A stretch of DNA of 64,000 nt, taken from assembly GCF_009617585.1 (NCBI RefSeq), contig NZ_WIXI01000048.1:186001-250000 (forward strand), in the 5' to 3' direction. This DNA is from Endobacterium cereale (lineage in GTDB: Bacteria; Pseudomonadota; Alphaproteobacteria; Rhizobiales; Rhizobiaceae). Position numbers and translations under genes: made by a program. Positions 51,984 to 61,141 of the stretch are shown here, one piece after another. The notes under the pieces were generated by a model that was given only the letters and a program-made list of their open reading frames with translations, had not been told where the DNA came from and did no database searches. The first letter of the stretch is position 1, and the number at the start of each line of letters is the position of its first letter.

Positions 51984-53504
51984 TCACTTGAAGCGGATCT
52001 GCGAAAGCTGCAGTTCCGAATTGGTCGCGATCGTCGGTTTGAAATCCAGACGCTTGGAAACGCGGGTAAAACCGACCATGTGGAACATCGGGATATCGGC
52101 GATGATCTCGGTATTGACCTTGGCAAACAGCTCTTTCCAAAGTTTTGCACGCTCGTCGCCGGTGGCAGCGGTTGCCTTGGAGATCAGGTCATCGACCGCC
52201 GGATCACGCACCATCGAGTGCGAACCGCCGGACGCGTATTTGACGAAGGCGGTAAAGACCGGGTCACCGGTGGCATTGTCATGCTGCGACTGGGTCAGCG
52301 TCGGACCGGAGTCCTTGACGAAAGGCGCGACAAAATAACCGTTCCAGACGGATACGTCATACATATCGAGCTTGACGTTGAGCCCGACCTCCTGAAGCAT
52401 CGCCATGATCGCTTCCATGGTCTCGGTGGCATTCGGATATTGCCCGTTGCGCCCGATGATACGGATCTCGCGGTCGACCGGCACGCCATCGGCCTTTGCC
52501 GCTCCCACCAGTTCCTTTGCCTTTTCCGGATCGTAAGGCCAGGCCGGGATATCCGGATTGTAACCGATCGTGGTCGGCACCACGAGATGGGTGGCGATCT
52601 TGGCCTCGGCCGGGAACAGCGTTCCGAGCATGGCCTGCCGATCGATGGCAAGGTTCATCGCCTCGCGAATGCGGCGATCATTGGTGGGCGCTTCACGCGT
52701 ATCGATGCGCAGCGATGTTGTTTCCGAGTTCGGATAGGCGAAATCGGTTTCCTTGTTGGTGGCATCCTGCACGGCGACGGCCGGCACGATATCGGCCTCA
52801 CCCGCTTCAACCATGGCTGCGGCAACGGCGCTGTCGGAACGGAACAGATAGGTTGCCTGCTCCACCTGCGGCTTCTCGCCCCAATAGTTCGGGTTGCGCT
52901 TCAGCACGATATTCTGGCCGACAGTCCATTGATCGAACGTATAAGGTCCGGTGCCGATGGGCTTGCGTGTGTATTCATCCGCAGGCGTTGCCTCAGCGGA
53001 TTCCATCGGGATGACGGTCATCAGCAGCGGCAGGATCGGCTGGGCGGGTTTTGTGGTGATGCGGATGGTGTTTTCATCCGGGCTTTCGAAGGAGAATTCG
53101 GTGCCGCCGAGATATTTGCCACCGACTTCGCAGGTGATCTTCTTGTTCTTGTTGCGCTCCAGCGTGAACTGCACATCCTTGGCGGTGAACGGCTTGCCGT
53201 CATGCCATTTCACATTCGGCCGCAGCTTGAATTCCCAGGTCGCGTCGTTGATCTGTTTCCACTCGGTGGCAAGACGCGGTTTGAGCTGGCTGTTGGCGTA
53301 ATCGAACTCGACCAGCATTTCGTTGACGTTCTGCGAGATAACGCGGCCGACGTCCTGGCGGGCGGCCATACAGGGCTCGACCACATCCACGGTTTCGGCC
53401 AGAACGACGGTGACGTTCTTCTTGGCGTCCTGCGCCAAGGCGGGGCTACAGGCCAGGGCGATCATTGCCGTGGACAGGCAGGCAGTTGTGATGGGCAGTT
53501 TCAT
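51984..53504 (-). CDS. ABC transporter binding protein, family 5
   Basis: A 506-residue SBP_bac_5 protein with a signal peptide (TACLSTAMIALACSPALA-QDA). Core marks: LRPNVKWHDGKPFTAKDV, GTGPYTFDQWTVGQNIVLKRNPNYWG (two blocks). It most probably serves the permease and ATPase genes at 59.5-63.0 kb, which lack their own binding protein. Although annotated as peptide-binding by family, the surrounding enzymes suggest a sugar acid or a conjugate. A 194-base gap upstream suggests its own promoter. Confidence 0.85.
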   Translation of the reverse strand: MKLPITTACLSTAMIALACSPALAQDAKKNVTVVLAETVDVVEPCMAARQDVGRVISQNVNEMLVEFDYANSQLKPRLATEWKQINDATWEFKLRPNVKWHDGKPFTAKDVQFTLERNKNKKITCEVGGKYLGGTEFSFESPDENTIRITTKPAQPILPLLMTVIPMESAEATPADEYTRKPIGTGPYTFDQWTVGQNIVLKRNPNYWGEKPQVEQATYLFRSDSAVAAAMVEAGEADIVPAVAVQDATNKETDFAYPNSETTSLRIDTREAPTNDRRIREAMNLAIDRQAMLGTLFPAEAKIATHLVVPTTIGYNPDIPAWPYDPEKAKELVGAAKADGVPVDREIRIIGRNGQYPNATETMEAIMAMLQEVGLNVKLDMYDVSVWNGYFVAPFVKDSGPTLTQSQHDNATGDPVFTAFVKYASGGSHSMVRDPAVDDLISKATAATGDERAKLWKELFAKVNTEIIADIPMFHMVGFTRVSKRLDFKPTIATNSELQLSQIRFK

Positions 53505-53616
53505 GTCAGTCTCCTCCCAAGCGCGTTAAGCGCGGTTTGCAGTGAATGGCATTCCTTTTTGTCAACGGCCTGCTGGCGGCTCCTCTTCGCCAGCAATCCC
53601 GATTACGGCACATAAA

Positions 53617-53634
53617 CACTAATGCATGAGCGTG
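53617..53634. promoter_or_regulatory. weak copy of the putative GntR operator
   Basis: CACTAATGCATGAG, followed by CGTG, lies 113-130 bases upstream of the binding-protein gene. The first seven bases match the operator core at 57541-57556 (ACTAAT), but the second half is diverged. Low confidence. Confidence 0.25.
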
Positions 53635-53658
53635 TTTTGCATGACGCCCGCAGCATTG

Positions 53659-53686
53659 GCCGGGCGGGCAAACGAACCCGCCCGGC
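53659..53686 (-). terminator. hairpin after kdgD
   Basis: GCCGGGCGGG and CCCGCCCGGC form a perfect 10-bp stem with an 8-base loop, 12 bases past the kdgD stop on the minus strand. It has no T-run. It may partly separate the enzyme genes from the binding-protein gene. Confidence 0.6.
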
Positions 53687-53697
53687 AATTCGAAAAT

Positions 53698-54603
53698 TCA
53701 GTTCGCCGAGGCGATCAGTTCGCGCATCATTTCGACCTCTTCCTCGGTGAGATCGACCAGCGGCGCGCGCACCGGGCCGGCTTCGAAGCCGCGCAGGCGA
53801 ACCCCCGCCTTGATGGCGGAGACCGCATAACCGGCCTTGCGGTCACGAATGCGGGCAAACGGGTAATAGAAATCCCGCAGCAACTGCTCGCAGGTGGCAT
53901 CGTCACCGGCGGTAAAGGCGGCGTGGAATTTCAGCGCCGTTTCCGGCACAAAATTGAAGACAGCCGACGAATAGGTGGGCATGCCGGCCCCGCGATAGGC
54001 CTGCGCGAACAGTTCATGTGTGGGCATGCCGCCGATATAGGAAAGCCGGTCGCCAAGCGCGACGGTGACACGGCGCACGGTGTCGATGTCGCCGGTGCCA
54101 TCCTTGAAACCGATCAGGTTGGGGCATTCGTCGGCGAGTTGCGCCAGCTGTTCGGCGGAAACGCGGGCCTGACCGCGATTATAAACGATGACGCCCATAT
54201 TGGTGGATTTGCACACTGCGCGCACGCGGGCGGCGATGCCTTCGGCCGGTGCTTCAGTGAGGTAATGCGGCAGAAGCAGAATGCCGTCACCGCCGGCCTT
54301 TTCGATTTCCTTCGCCATATCACAGGCGATCCGCGTGCCATAACCGCAACCGGCGATGACAGGTGCATCACCGGAAACGGCGCGGGCGGTCTTCACCACA
54401 TCCACGACCTCACCCGGCGTCAGCGAAAACAGTTCCCCCGTACCGCCGGCCACGATCAGGCCGGCGACGGGGTAAGAAGACAACCATTCAAGATGTGCCG
54501 AGAACGGTTTTGCGGCAAACCGGTCTTCCGCGTCGAAAGATGTGACGGGGAAGGATAGAAGGCCGTTGCGTATGATTTCTCGCAGGTCGTTCGGGGCAAT
54601 CAT
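53698..54603 (-). CDS. kdgD: 5-dehydro-4-deoxyglucarate dehydratase KdgD
   Basis: A 301-residue DapA-family aldolase/dehydratase. It has VAGGTGELFSLTPGEV, catalytic Tyr in VIVYNRGQ, Schiff-base Lys in IGFKDGTGD, and YSSAVFNFVPETA, all of KdgD type and not DapA type. It turns 5-keto-4-deoxyglucarate into 2,5-dioxovalerate (alpha-ketoglutarate semialdehyde) with loss of CO2 and water. It lies between the matching aldehyde dehydrogenase and the binding-protein gene, which fixes the pathway. Confidence 0.92.
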   Translation of the reverse strand: MIAPNDLREIIRNGLLSFPVTSFDAEDRFAAKPFSAHLEWLSSYPVAGLIVAGGTGELFSLTPGEVVDVVKTARAVSGDAPVIAGCGYGTRIACDMAKEIEKAGGDGILLLPHYLTEAPAEGIAARVRAVCKSTNMGVIVYNRGQARVSAEQLAQLADECPNLIGFKDGTGDIDTVRRVTVALGDRLSYIGGMPTHELFAQAYRGAGMPTYSSAVFNFVPETALKFHAAFTAGDDATCEQLLRDFYYPFARIRDRKAGYAVSAIKAGVRLRGFEAGPVRAPLVDLTEEEVEMMRELIASAN

Positions 54604-54625
54604 GGTTGTCTCCTCCTCAAAAAGT

Positions 54626-56143
54626 TCAGTCTCTCAGATCTGCCGGCAGCAGGGCCTCCGGGAAATTCTGGTAGGATACCGGGCGCAGGAAGCGGCGGAT
54701 CGACATCGTGCCGACGCTGGTGGCGCCAAAGTTGGTGGAAGCCGGGTAAGGGCCGCCATGCACCATGGAATCCACCACCTCGACACCGGTCGGGAAACCG
54801 TTGACCAGCACGCGGCCGGCCTTGCGTTCCAGAACGGGAAGAAGCGCCTGTGCGAGACCGAGGTCGCTGTCGTCCATGTGCATGGTGGCGGTGAGCTGGC
54901 CGGCGAATTTTTCCGCCAGATTGACCATCTCTTCGGTCGAGCCGACACGCACGACGAGACCGAGCGGACCGAACACTTCTTCGCCAAGAGCATGATCGGC
55001 AAGCCAGGTCGCACCGGTGGTTTCGAACAGGTTCGGGCTGGCCTGACGACCATTGCTTTCGACATTGAGAACCGGCGACACGGCATTGCTGGAACGCATG
55101 CGCTCGACGCCTTCGTGATAGGCCGAAGCGATGCCGTCGGTCAGCATGGTCTGGGCCGCGACCTTTTCAAGACCGGCCTTGGCGGCGGCAACGAATTTAT
55201 CGGCTTCCGGACCTTCGACGACAACTGCGATGCCGGGATTGGTGCAGAACTGGCCGGCACCCATGGTGAGCGAACCGGCCCAACCGCTGCCGATCGCTTC
55301 ACCGCGCGCCGAGGTGGCGGCAGGCAGCAGGAACATCGGGTTGACGCTGCCGAGTTCACCAAAGAACGGGATCGGTTCAGGACGCTGGGCGCAAAGGTCG
55401 AACAGCGCGCGACCACCGGCAAGCGAGCCGGTGAAACCGACGGCCTTGATGGCCGGATGGGTCACGAGACCGGTGCCGACATCACGGCGACCGCCCTGGA
55501 TGAGGCTGAACACACCGGCCGGCATGCCCGTCCGCTCGATGGCGGCGGCAATGGCTTCGGCGATGATTTCACCGGTGCCGGGATGGGCGGAGTGGCCCTT
55601 GACGACGACCGGGCAACCGGCGGCGAGAGCGGCAGCCGTATCACCACCGGCCGTGGAGAAGGCGAGCGGGAAATTGGACGCGCCGAACACGGCGACCGGG
55701 CCGATCGGACGCTGAACGAGACGGATTTCCGGGCGAGCCGCCGGCTGGCGATCCGGCTGAGCGGCATCGAAGCGGGCATCGAGATGGGCACCCTTGCGGA
55801 TATGGTCGGCAAACAGTTTCAGCTGGCCGGTGGTGCGGCCACGTTCGCCGTTCAGGCGACCTTCCGGCAGACCGGTCTCCTGCGTACCGATCAGGGTGAC
55901 GGCCTCGCCGCGCTTGTCGATTTCTTCGGCAATGGCTTCGAGGAAAACGGCGCGTTCTTCACGCGATTTTGCCGAATAGGCGGCAAAGGCTGCTTCGGCG
56001 GCGCGGCAGGCCTGATCGACGAGATCGACGGTGCCGACGGCAAAATCATGCGCGGGGCCGTGCGCAGGTTCCGACTTGAATGTCGAGGTGCCGGGCGTCC
56101 ACTGGCCGGCGATAAAATGTTTGCCCGTTGGGGTCCAGGTCAT
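54626..56143 (-). CDS. alpha-ketoglutarate semialdehyde dehydrogenase
   Basis: A 505-residue NAD(P)-dependent aldehyde dehydrogenase. It has AVFGASNFPLAFSTAGGDTAAALAAG (as blocks), FTGSLAGGRAL, catalytic Glu in PFFGELGSVNPMF and Cys in MGAGQFCTNPGI. The FGASNFPLAFS and QFCTNPG patterns are those of 2,5-dioxovalerate dehydrogenases. It makes alpha-ketoglutarate, the entry to the TCA cycle. The start at 56143 (MTWTPTGK) follows AGGAG; the frame is open to 56233 without support. Confidence 0.9.
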   Translation of the reverse strand: MTWTPTGKHFIAGQWTPGTSTFKSEPAHGPAHDFAVGTVDLVDQACRAAEAAFAAYSAKSREERAVFLEAIAEEIDKRGEAVTLIGTQETGLPEGRLNGERGRTTGQLKLFADHIRKGAHLDARFDAAQPDRQPAARPEIRLVQRPIGPVAVFGASNFPLAFSTAGGDTAAALAAGCPVVVKGHSAHPGTGEIIAEAIAAAIERTGMPAGVFSLIQGGRRDVGTGLVTHPAIKAVGFTGSLAGGRALFDLCAQRPEPIPFFGELGSVNPMFLLPAATSARGEAIGSGWAGSLTMGAGQFCTNPGIAVVVEGPEADKFVAAAKAGLEKVAAQTMLTDGIASAYHEGVERMRSSNAVSPVLNVESNGRQASPNLFETTGATWLADHALGEEVFGPLGLVVRVGSTEEMVNLAEKFAGQLTATMHMDDSDLGLAQALLPVLERKAGRVLVNGFPTGVEVVDSMVHGGPYPASTNFGATSVGTMSIRRFLRPVSYQNFPEALLPADLRD

Positions 56144-56268
56144 CAATGCTCTCCTTCCGAAGACTGGGCTTCGGTTTCCTCTGTATTGTGCGGACGAAGG
56201 CCTAGCATGCGGACGCGCCTTCATCCATGCCAAGAAACACTTACAGCGCCCTTGGAAAAAACCGGCCG

Positions 56269-57459
56269 TCAGCCACCGAAAGTTTGGGTCTCGACCGTCC
56301 AGTCGCGCGCCTGACCTGTCAGGCTGCAGCCAAGACCGGAACGGCCCGGCACGATCATGCGGCCATCCTTGATTTCCAGCTCTTCATTAAAGAGCGGCGC
56401 CAGCCAGTCGAAATGTTCGACCCATGGCTCATGGGCGTAAGCGGCGGCGAGATGAACATGGATTTCCATGGCGAAATGCGGCGCAAGCCGCATGCGCTTG
56501 GCTTCCGCCTGCGTGCAGATGCGCATGAACGGCGTGATGCCGCCGACGCGCGGCGCATCCGGCTGGATGAAATCGACCGCATCGGCGCGGATCAGCGCCA
56601 TATGCTCTTCGGCGCTGGCCAGCATTTCACCTGTTGCAATCGGTGTTGCCAGTTCGCGCGCAAGTGCCGCATGACCTTCGGCGTCGTAGGCGTCGAGCGG
56701 TTCCTCGATCCATTCGAGATTGAGCGGCTCGACCAGCCGGCCAAAACGCAGCGCGGTGGTGCGATCCCATTGCTGGTTGGCATCGACCATCAGCGGCACG
56801 CGGCCATCGAGATGGGTGGTAATCGCATCGAGGCGGCGGATATCGACCATCGGGTCAGGCTGACCGACCTTGATCTTGATGCCGCCAATGCCCGATGCCA
56901 GCGAATGATCGATGGCGTCGCGGATTTCCTCAACGCTCGACGACAGAAAACCGCCCGAGGTGTTGTAACAGGCAACGCTGTCGCGATGGGCGCCAAGCAG
57001 TTTGGACAGCGGCAGACCTGCACGTTTGGCCTTCAGGTCCCACAGGCAGATATCGATGGCGGCAATTGCCTGCGTGGCGATGCCGGAGCGGCCGACCGAA
57101 GCGCCGGCCCAGCAGAGCTTGTCCCAGATGCGGGCATTGTCGTTCGGGTCCTCGCCAATCAGATTGTCGGCGATTTCGCAGGCATGCGCATAAAGCCCCG
57201 GACCACCGGCGCGCTTGGAATAACTGAAACCGAGACCGCTATGGCCGGCCTCCGTTGTGATTTCGCAGAACAGGAAAGCCACCTGCGTCAGTGGCTTCTG
57301 CCGGCCCGTCAGCACTTTTGCGTCGCTGATCGGACGCGCCAGGGGCAAATAGGCAAGCGAGAGTGTGACCGAGCGGATCGCATCCAGTTTGGACGGCCCG
57401 GCCGCGAAACCAGCCTTGGGCGGCTGGGCAGGGATCAGACGTTTATCGGGATTGAACAT
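56269..57459 (-). CDS. enolase-superfamily sugar-acid dehydratase (galactarate/L-talarate type)
   Basis: A 396-residue mandelate-racemase-family enzyme. It has the KIKVGQP acid/base Lys pair, metal ligands in MVDANQQWD, EWIEEPLDA and IATGEML, QPDAPRVGG, and the His of the second acid/base group in APHFAMEIHVHLAA. The HFxMEIHxHLAAAY pattern is that of galactarate/L-talarate dehydratases. It would dehydrate a hexaric acid to the 5-keto-4-deoxy acid used by KdgD. The start at 57459 follows GGAGGAGGA. It is the first gene of the enzyme operon. The precise substrate (galactarate, glucarate or talarate) is not proven. Confidence 0.85.
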   Translation of the reverse strand: MFNPDKRLIPAQPPKAGFAAGPSKLDAIRSVTLSLAYLPLARPISDAKVLTGRQKPLTQVAFLFCEITTEAGHSGLGFSYSKRAGGPGLYAHACEIADNLIGEDPNDNARIWDKLCWAGASVGRSGIATQAIAAIDICLWDLKAKRAGLPLSKLLGAHRDSVACYNTSGGFLSSSVEEIRDAIDHSLASGIGGIKIKVGQPDPMVDIRRLDAITTHLDGRVPLMVDANQQWDRTTALRFGRLVEPLNLEWIEEPLDAYDAEGHAALARELATPIATGEMLASAEEHMALIRADAVDFIQPDAPRVGGITPFMRICTQAEAKRMRLAPHFAMEIHVHLAAAYAHEPWVEHFDWLAPLFNEELEIKDGRMIVPGRSGLGCSLTGQARDWTVETQTFGG

Positions 57460-57540
57460 GGCTTCCTCCTCCGCTGTTCGCCGGTTCGGACATCTGCCGC
57501 AAAGTTGCAACGACAGACGACCGCCAGCACCCTTTTTTCA

Positions 57541-57556
57541 AACTAATATTTCAGTT
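57541..57556. promoter_or_regulatory. putative GntR operator, intergenic site
   Basis: AACTAATATTTCAGTT: an 8-base spacer flanked by AACT/AGTT arms. Its inner 14 bases occur exactly, in reverse orientation, at 63104-63117 before the transporter operon. The site lies 82 bases from both the dehydratase start and the gntR start, i.e. at the middle of the divergent intergenic region. Confidence 0.6.
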
Positions 57557-57637
57557 AGACTCATATATCAATCGCAATTTTGCATTCTTGTGTATTAGCA
57601 CCGCCATCGGTAAGAATGCCGGAAAAGGATTTGCCCC

Positions 57638-58357
57638 ATGAATTCGCAGCTTGCCGCGACCTTTGGCCTTCCAGCACCCGGTTTTCCCGTTGCCGTCGGC
57701 GGCACGGTGCAGCGCGTCTATGACGACCTGCGCAAGCGTATCATCACCATCCAGCTGCCGCCGGACACAACCCTGTCGCGCGGCGAACTGACCGAGACCT
57801 ACGAAGTCAGCCAGACGCCGATCCGCGAGGCGCTGCAACTCCTCAAGCAGGAAGGGCTTGTGCGCATCTATCCGCAGTCACGCACCGTCGTCACCCGCAT
57901 CGATGTGCTGCAGATTTACGAAGCCCATTTTTTGCGCGTGGCGCTGGAGACCGAGGTTTGCCGCCGCCTTGCCGGCGATCCCGAACTCGACCCGGCCATC
58001 ATCACGCGCGCCCGTTCGATCATCAAGATGCAGCGCGCCGTCGCGGACGATCCCGAACAGATCACCATTTTTCAGGAACTGGACGAGCTTTTCCACCAGA
58101 CCCTGTTTGCCGGCGTCAAGCGCAGCAACCTGCACCAGCTGGTGCGCGAACGCTCCGGCCATCTGGAGCGTATTCGCCGCCTGCACCTGCCGGAAACGGG
58201 CAAAATCGTCAGCATTCTCGATGGCCACAACGCGATTGTCGAAGCGATTGCCGCCCGCGACGAACGGGCAGCGGTTGAAGCGATCCGCCAACACCTGAGC
58301 CGCACGGTCGCCAAGGTGGAAGACATGCGGAAAGAATTTCCGCATTACTTTATCTGA
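57638..58357 (+). CDS. GntR-family (FCD) regulator of the sugar-acid genes
   Basis: A 239-residue regulator. The winged HTH (residues ~25-90) reads VYDDLRKRIITIQL, SRGELTETYEVSQTPIREALQLL and VRIYPQSRTVV. The all-helical FCD ligand domain follows (FLRVALETEVCRRL, LDELFHQTLF, HNAIVEAIAARDERAAVEAI), with His and Asp residues that usually bind a metal and an organic acid. AAAGGA precedes the ATG. It lies between, and divergent from, the enzyme operon and just before the convergent dehydrogenase gene, so it most likely controls both arms in response to a sugar acid. Confidence 0.88.
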   Translation: MNSQLAATFGLPAPGFPVAVGGTVQRVYDDLRKRIITIQLPPDTTLSRGELTETYEVSQTPIREALQLLKQEGLVRIYPQSRTVVTRIDVLQIYEAHFLRVALETEVCRRLAGDPELDPAIITRARSIIKMQRAVADDPEQITIFQELDELFHQTLFAGVKRSNLHQLVRERSGHLERIRRLHLPETGKIVSILDGHNAIVEAIAARDERAAVEAIRQHLSRTVAKVEDMRKEFPHYFI

Positions 58358-58403
58358 GGCAAGAATTTACCTGCCCCGCCTCCGGGAATAATGAACGTGA
58401 AGC

Positions 58404-58543
58404 AAAGTCCCCCTCTGGCCTGCCGGCCATCTCCCCCACAAGGGGGGAGAAAATTTGTAGCACTCATCTGCCTCAATTGGATCTAGGCAGAACGGCTGCG
58501 GTAAGCCCTCCCCCTTGTGGGGAGGGTTGGGAGGGGTCTTTCT
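58404..58543. repeat. rhizobial intergenic palindromic mosaic repeat
   Basis: About 140 bases between gntR and the convergent dehydrogenase gene. It contains CTCCCCC-ACAA-GGGGGGAG (58431-58449) and CCCTCCCC-CTTGT-GGGGAGGG (58506-58526). The outer edges (AAAGTCCCCCTC and GAGGGGTCTTTC) are inverted with respect to each other, so the whole unit is an imperfect palindrome. Sequences of this type are scattered in Rhizobiaceae intergenic regions. Confidence 0.72.
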
Positions 58544-58562
58544 TTCCTCCGCGATAGCCCGA

Positions 58563-59510
58563 TCAATTCACCGGGGTCAGCAGCGGCTTGCCGGCAAAAA
58601 ACGCATCGAGATTATCGACCGCCAGCTGCGCCATCCGTTCGCGGGTTTCTTCCGTGCCACTGGCGTGGTGCGGATAGAGCACGACGTTATCGAGCTTGGC
58701 GAAACGCGGATCCGGGTTCGGCTCGTTGAGATAGACATCGAGACCGGCCGAGGCGATGCGGCCCTCTTCCAGCGCCTTGATCAAAGCCGGTTCATCAACC
58801 ACCGTACCACGCGCGATGTTGACGAAACTGCCGGCCGGGCCAAGCGCATCGAGAACCTCGGCGGAAATCAGGCCTTCGGTCGCAGCCCCGCCCGGTGTTG
58901 CCGCGATCAGCACATCAGCCCATTCAGCCAGCTTCACCGGATCGTCGAAATAGGCGTAATCATTGCCGGATTTCGGGCTGCGGGTGTGATAACCGATCGT
59001 CAGGCCCACCGCCTCGCAGCGTTTTGCAATAGCAAGCCCGATCTGCCCGAGGCCGACAATGCCTGCCTTCTTGCCATAGGTGGAAGAGGTCAGCGGCATC
59101 ATGCCCTTCTCTCCCCACTGACCCGAGCGGACATAGGCATCGCCCTGCGGCAGACGCCGGCGGGCCGCCAGCATCAACAGCAGCGCCATGTCGGCGACAT
59201 CGTCGAGCAACACTTCCGATGTGTTGGTGAGCTTGATCCCACGCCGCGTCATCGCATCGACATCCATCTGGTCATACCCGGCGGATGAACACGAGGCGAT
59301 TTTCAGCGCCGGCAGTTTCGAGAGGAAAGTGTCATCGACCGTGACGTGGCCATTTACCACCATCGCCGTGCAAACCGGTCCGGCCTTTTCGAAAACCGCC
59401 TCACGCTCCTCCCCCTTGGCAAGGTCCAGACGGTGCAGCGTGTAGCGCTCTTCCAGCATGTCCATCTGTTGGCTGCGGAGCGGATAGGCGACGAGAACAT
59501 CGGGTTTCAT
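58563..59510 (-). CDS. D-isomer-specific 2-hydroxyacid dehydrogenase (GhrB-like)
   Basis: A 315-residue NAD(P)-dependent dehydrogenase. It has the Rossmann motif AGIVGLGQIGLAIAKR, catalytic Arg in NIARGTVVDE, Glu in GLDVYLNEPNPD and His in YPHHASGTEE. YHTRSPK after the second strand (Arg) favours NADPH. Relatives reduce glyoxylate, hydroxypyruvate or 2-keto sugar acids. It overlaps the ATPase gene by 4 bases and is the last gene of the transporter operon, so it probably acts on the imported compound or a product of it. Confidence 0.85.
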   Translation of the reverse strand: MKPDVLVAYPLRSQQMDMLEERYTLHRLDLAKGEEREAVFEKAGPVCTAMVVNGHVTVDDTFLSKLPALKIASCSSAGYDQMDVDAMTRRGIKLTNTSEVLLDDVADMALLLMLAARRRLPQGDAYVRSGQWGEKGMMPLTSSTYGKKAGIVGLGQIGLAIAKRCEAVGLTIGYHTRSPKSGNDYAYFDDPVKLAEWADVLIAATPGGAATEGLISAEVLDALGPAGSFVNIARGTVVDEPALIKALEEGRIASAGLDVYLNEPNPDPRFAKLDNVVLYPHHASGTEETRERMAQLAVDNLDAFFAGKPLLTPVN

Positions 59511-61141
59511 GCGGGAACTAATCCTTCATTGATGCGACGAGCGCTGCGGCGGGCGGCCTGAACCTCGGGGTCGGGATCGAGGCTCGCGGCAAGCAGCGCC
59601 TGTGTATAGGGATGGCGCGGCGCATCGAAAATCTGCCGGACGGTGCCTTCCTCGACGATCTCGCCCGCCTTCATGACGATGACCCGATCGGCAAAATCGC
59701 GAACCACCGGCAGGTCGTGCGCAATGAAAAGATAGGACAGGCCGAACTCCCGGCGCAAGCCATCCAAGAGCGCAATCACCTGTGCCTGAATGGAAACATC
59801 GAGCGCCGAGACCGCCTCGTCGCAAACGATCAGCTTTGGCTCCATGGCAAGCGCCCGGGCAATGGCGATGCGCTGGCGCTGGCCACCGGAGAACTGGTGC
59901 GGATAACGCTCTGCCATATCCGGCTTGAGACCGACCTTAACCAGTAGCTCGGCCACCCGCTCCTTCCACTTGGCCTTGGGCAGGATATCGGGATGGATGA
60001 CCCAGGCCTCCGAGATCAGCCGGAACACGCTCATGCGCGGATTGAGCGATTGCGTCGGGTCCTGAAACACCATCTGCAGATCGCGGCGCAGGCCGAACAC
60101 TTCTCTCGGCGACATGGCCAGAAGATCGTTGCCGCGATAGAAAACCTGCCCCTCCTGCGGATCATCAAGACGAACGATGGCACGCGCCAAAGTCGATTTG
60201 CCCGAGCCGCTTTCGCCGACCACGGCGACGGTTTCGCCGGGCATGATCGAAAAATCGACGCCCTTCAGGGCGTGGAAAGCACCATAGGTCTTTTTCAGAC
60301 CGACCGCCTTCAAAAGCGGTTCGCCCTGCCGTTCGCGCTCGGCCGGAATATCACCCTTGCCGGGCGCGGCATCGATAAGCTTTTTCGTATAGGCGTGTTG
60401 CGGATTGCGATAGACTTCAGCGGCATTGCCGGTCTCGACGATATGGCCGGAATTCATCACCACCACCCGATCGGCGATTTCGGCGACGACACCGAGATCG
60501 TGGGTGATGAGCAGAAGACCCATTCCGGTTTCGCGCTGCAATTCTTCCAGCAGGGCCAGAACCTGCGCCTGTACGGTGACATCCAGCGCCGTCGTCGGTT
60601 CGTCGGCGATGAGAATGTCGGGTTTGCAGGCGATCGCCATGGCGATCATCAGGCGTTGCCGTTGTCCGCCGGAAAACTGGAACGGATATTTGCGCATTGC
60701 CGCTTCCGGCTCGGGAATGCCGACACGTTTCAGAAGCTCAAGTGCGCGCGCCGATGATTCCGCACCCGGCTTGCCGTGTGTTGTCATCATTTCGGCGATC
60801 TGCCAGCCGACCGGATAGACCGGGTTGAGATGAGCAAGCGGATCCTGAAAGATCATTGCGATCTTAGCGCCGTTGATCGCCCGCCTTTCCTCCGCCGTCA
60901 TCTTCAGCATGTCGCGACCGTTGAAGAGGATCGTGCCGCTGGTGATTTTTCCCGGCGGCATGTCGATCAGGTTCATGATCGCCGACGCCGACACGGATTT
61001 GCCCGAACCGCTTTCGCCGAGAATGGCGAGCGTTTCGCCGCGATCCAGATACCAGCTGACATTCTGCACGGCCTTTACCGTGCCGGCCAGCGTGTGGAAT
61101 TCGACCGAAAGGTCACGGACTTCAAGCAGATGTTCAGCCAT
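59507..61141 (-). CDS. ABC transporter ATPase, DppD-DppF fusion
   Basis: A 544-residue protein with two complete oligopeptide-type cassettes: GESGSGKSVSA, FQDPLAHLNP, SGGQRQR and ILIADEPTTALD in the first; GESGSGKSTLA, FQDPTQSLNP, SGGQRQR and LIVCDEAVSALD in the second (note DEA for DEP). This single protein replaces separate D and F subunits. The start at 61141 (MAEHLLEV) follows GGAGG at 8 bases and overlaps the permease gene by 8 bases. Confidence 0.92.
   Translation of the reverse strand: MAEHLLEVRDLSVEFHTLAGTVKAVQNVSWYLDRGETLAILGESGSGKSVSASAIMNLIDMPPGKITSGTILFNGRDMLKMTAEERRAINGAKIAMIFQDPLAHLNPVYPVGWQIAEMMTTHGKPGAESSARALELLKRVGIPEPEAAMRKYPFQFSGGQRQRLMIAMAIACKPDILIADEPTTALDVTVQAQVLALLEELQRETGMGLLLITHDLGVVAEIADRVVVMNSGHIVETGNAAEVYRNPQHAYTKKLIDAAPGKGDIPAERERQGEPLLKAVGLKKTYGAFHALKGVDFSIMPGETVAVVGESGSGKSTLARAIVRLDDPQEGQVFYRGNDLLAMSPREVFGLRRDLQMVFQDPTQSLNPRMSVFRLISEAWVIHPDILPKAKWKERVAELLVKVGLKPDMAERYPHQFSGGQRQRIAIARALAMEPKLIVCDEAVSALDVSIQAQVIALLDGLRREFGLSYLFIAHDLPVVRDFADRVIVMKAGEIVEEGTVRQIFDAPRHPYTQALLAASLDPDPEVQAARRSARRINEGLVPA

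Noticed and set aside
54542-56314. A 590-residue open frame opposite the aldehyde dehydrogenase
   Set aside because: Antisense shadow; the minus strand encodes intact catalytic Glu and Cys motifs.
58431-58449. Simple Rho-independent terminator after gntR
   Set aside because: There is no T-run and the hairpin is part of a larger palindromic repeat unit, so I annotated it as a repeat.
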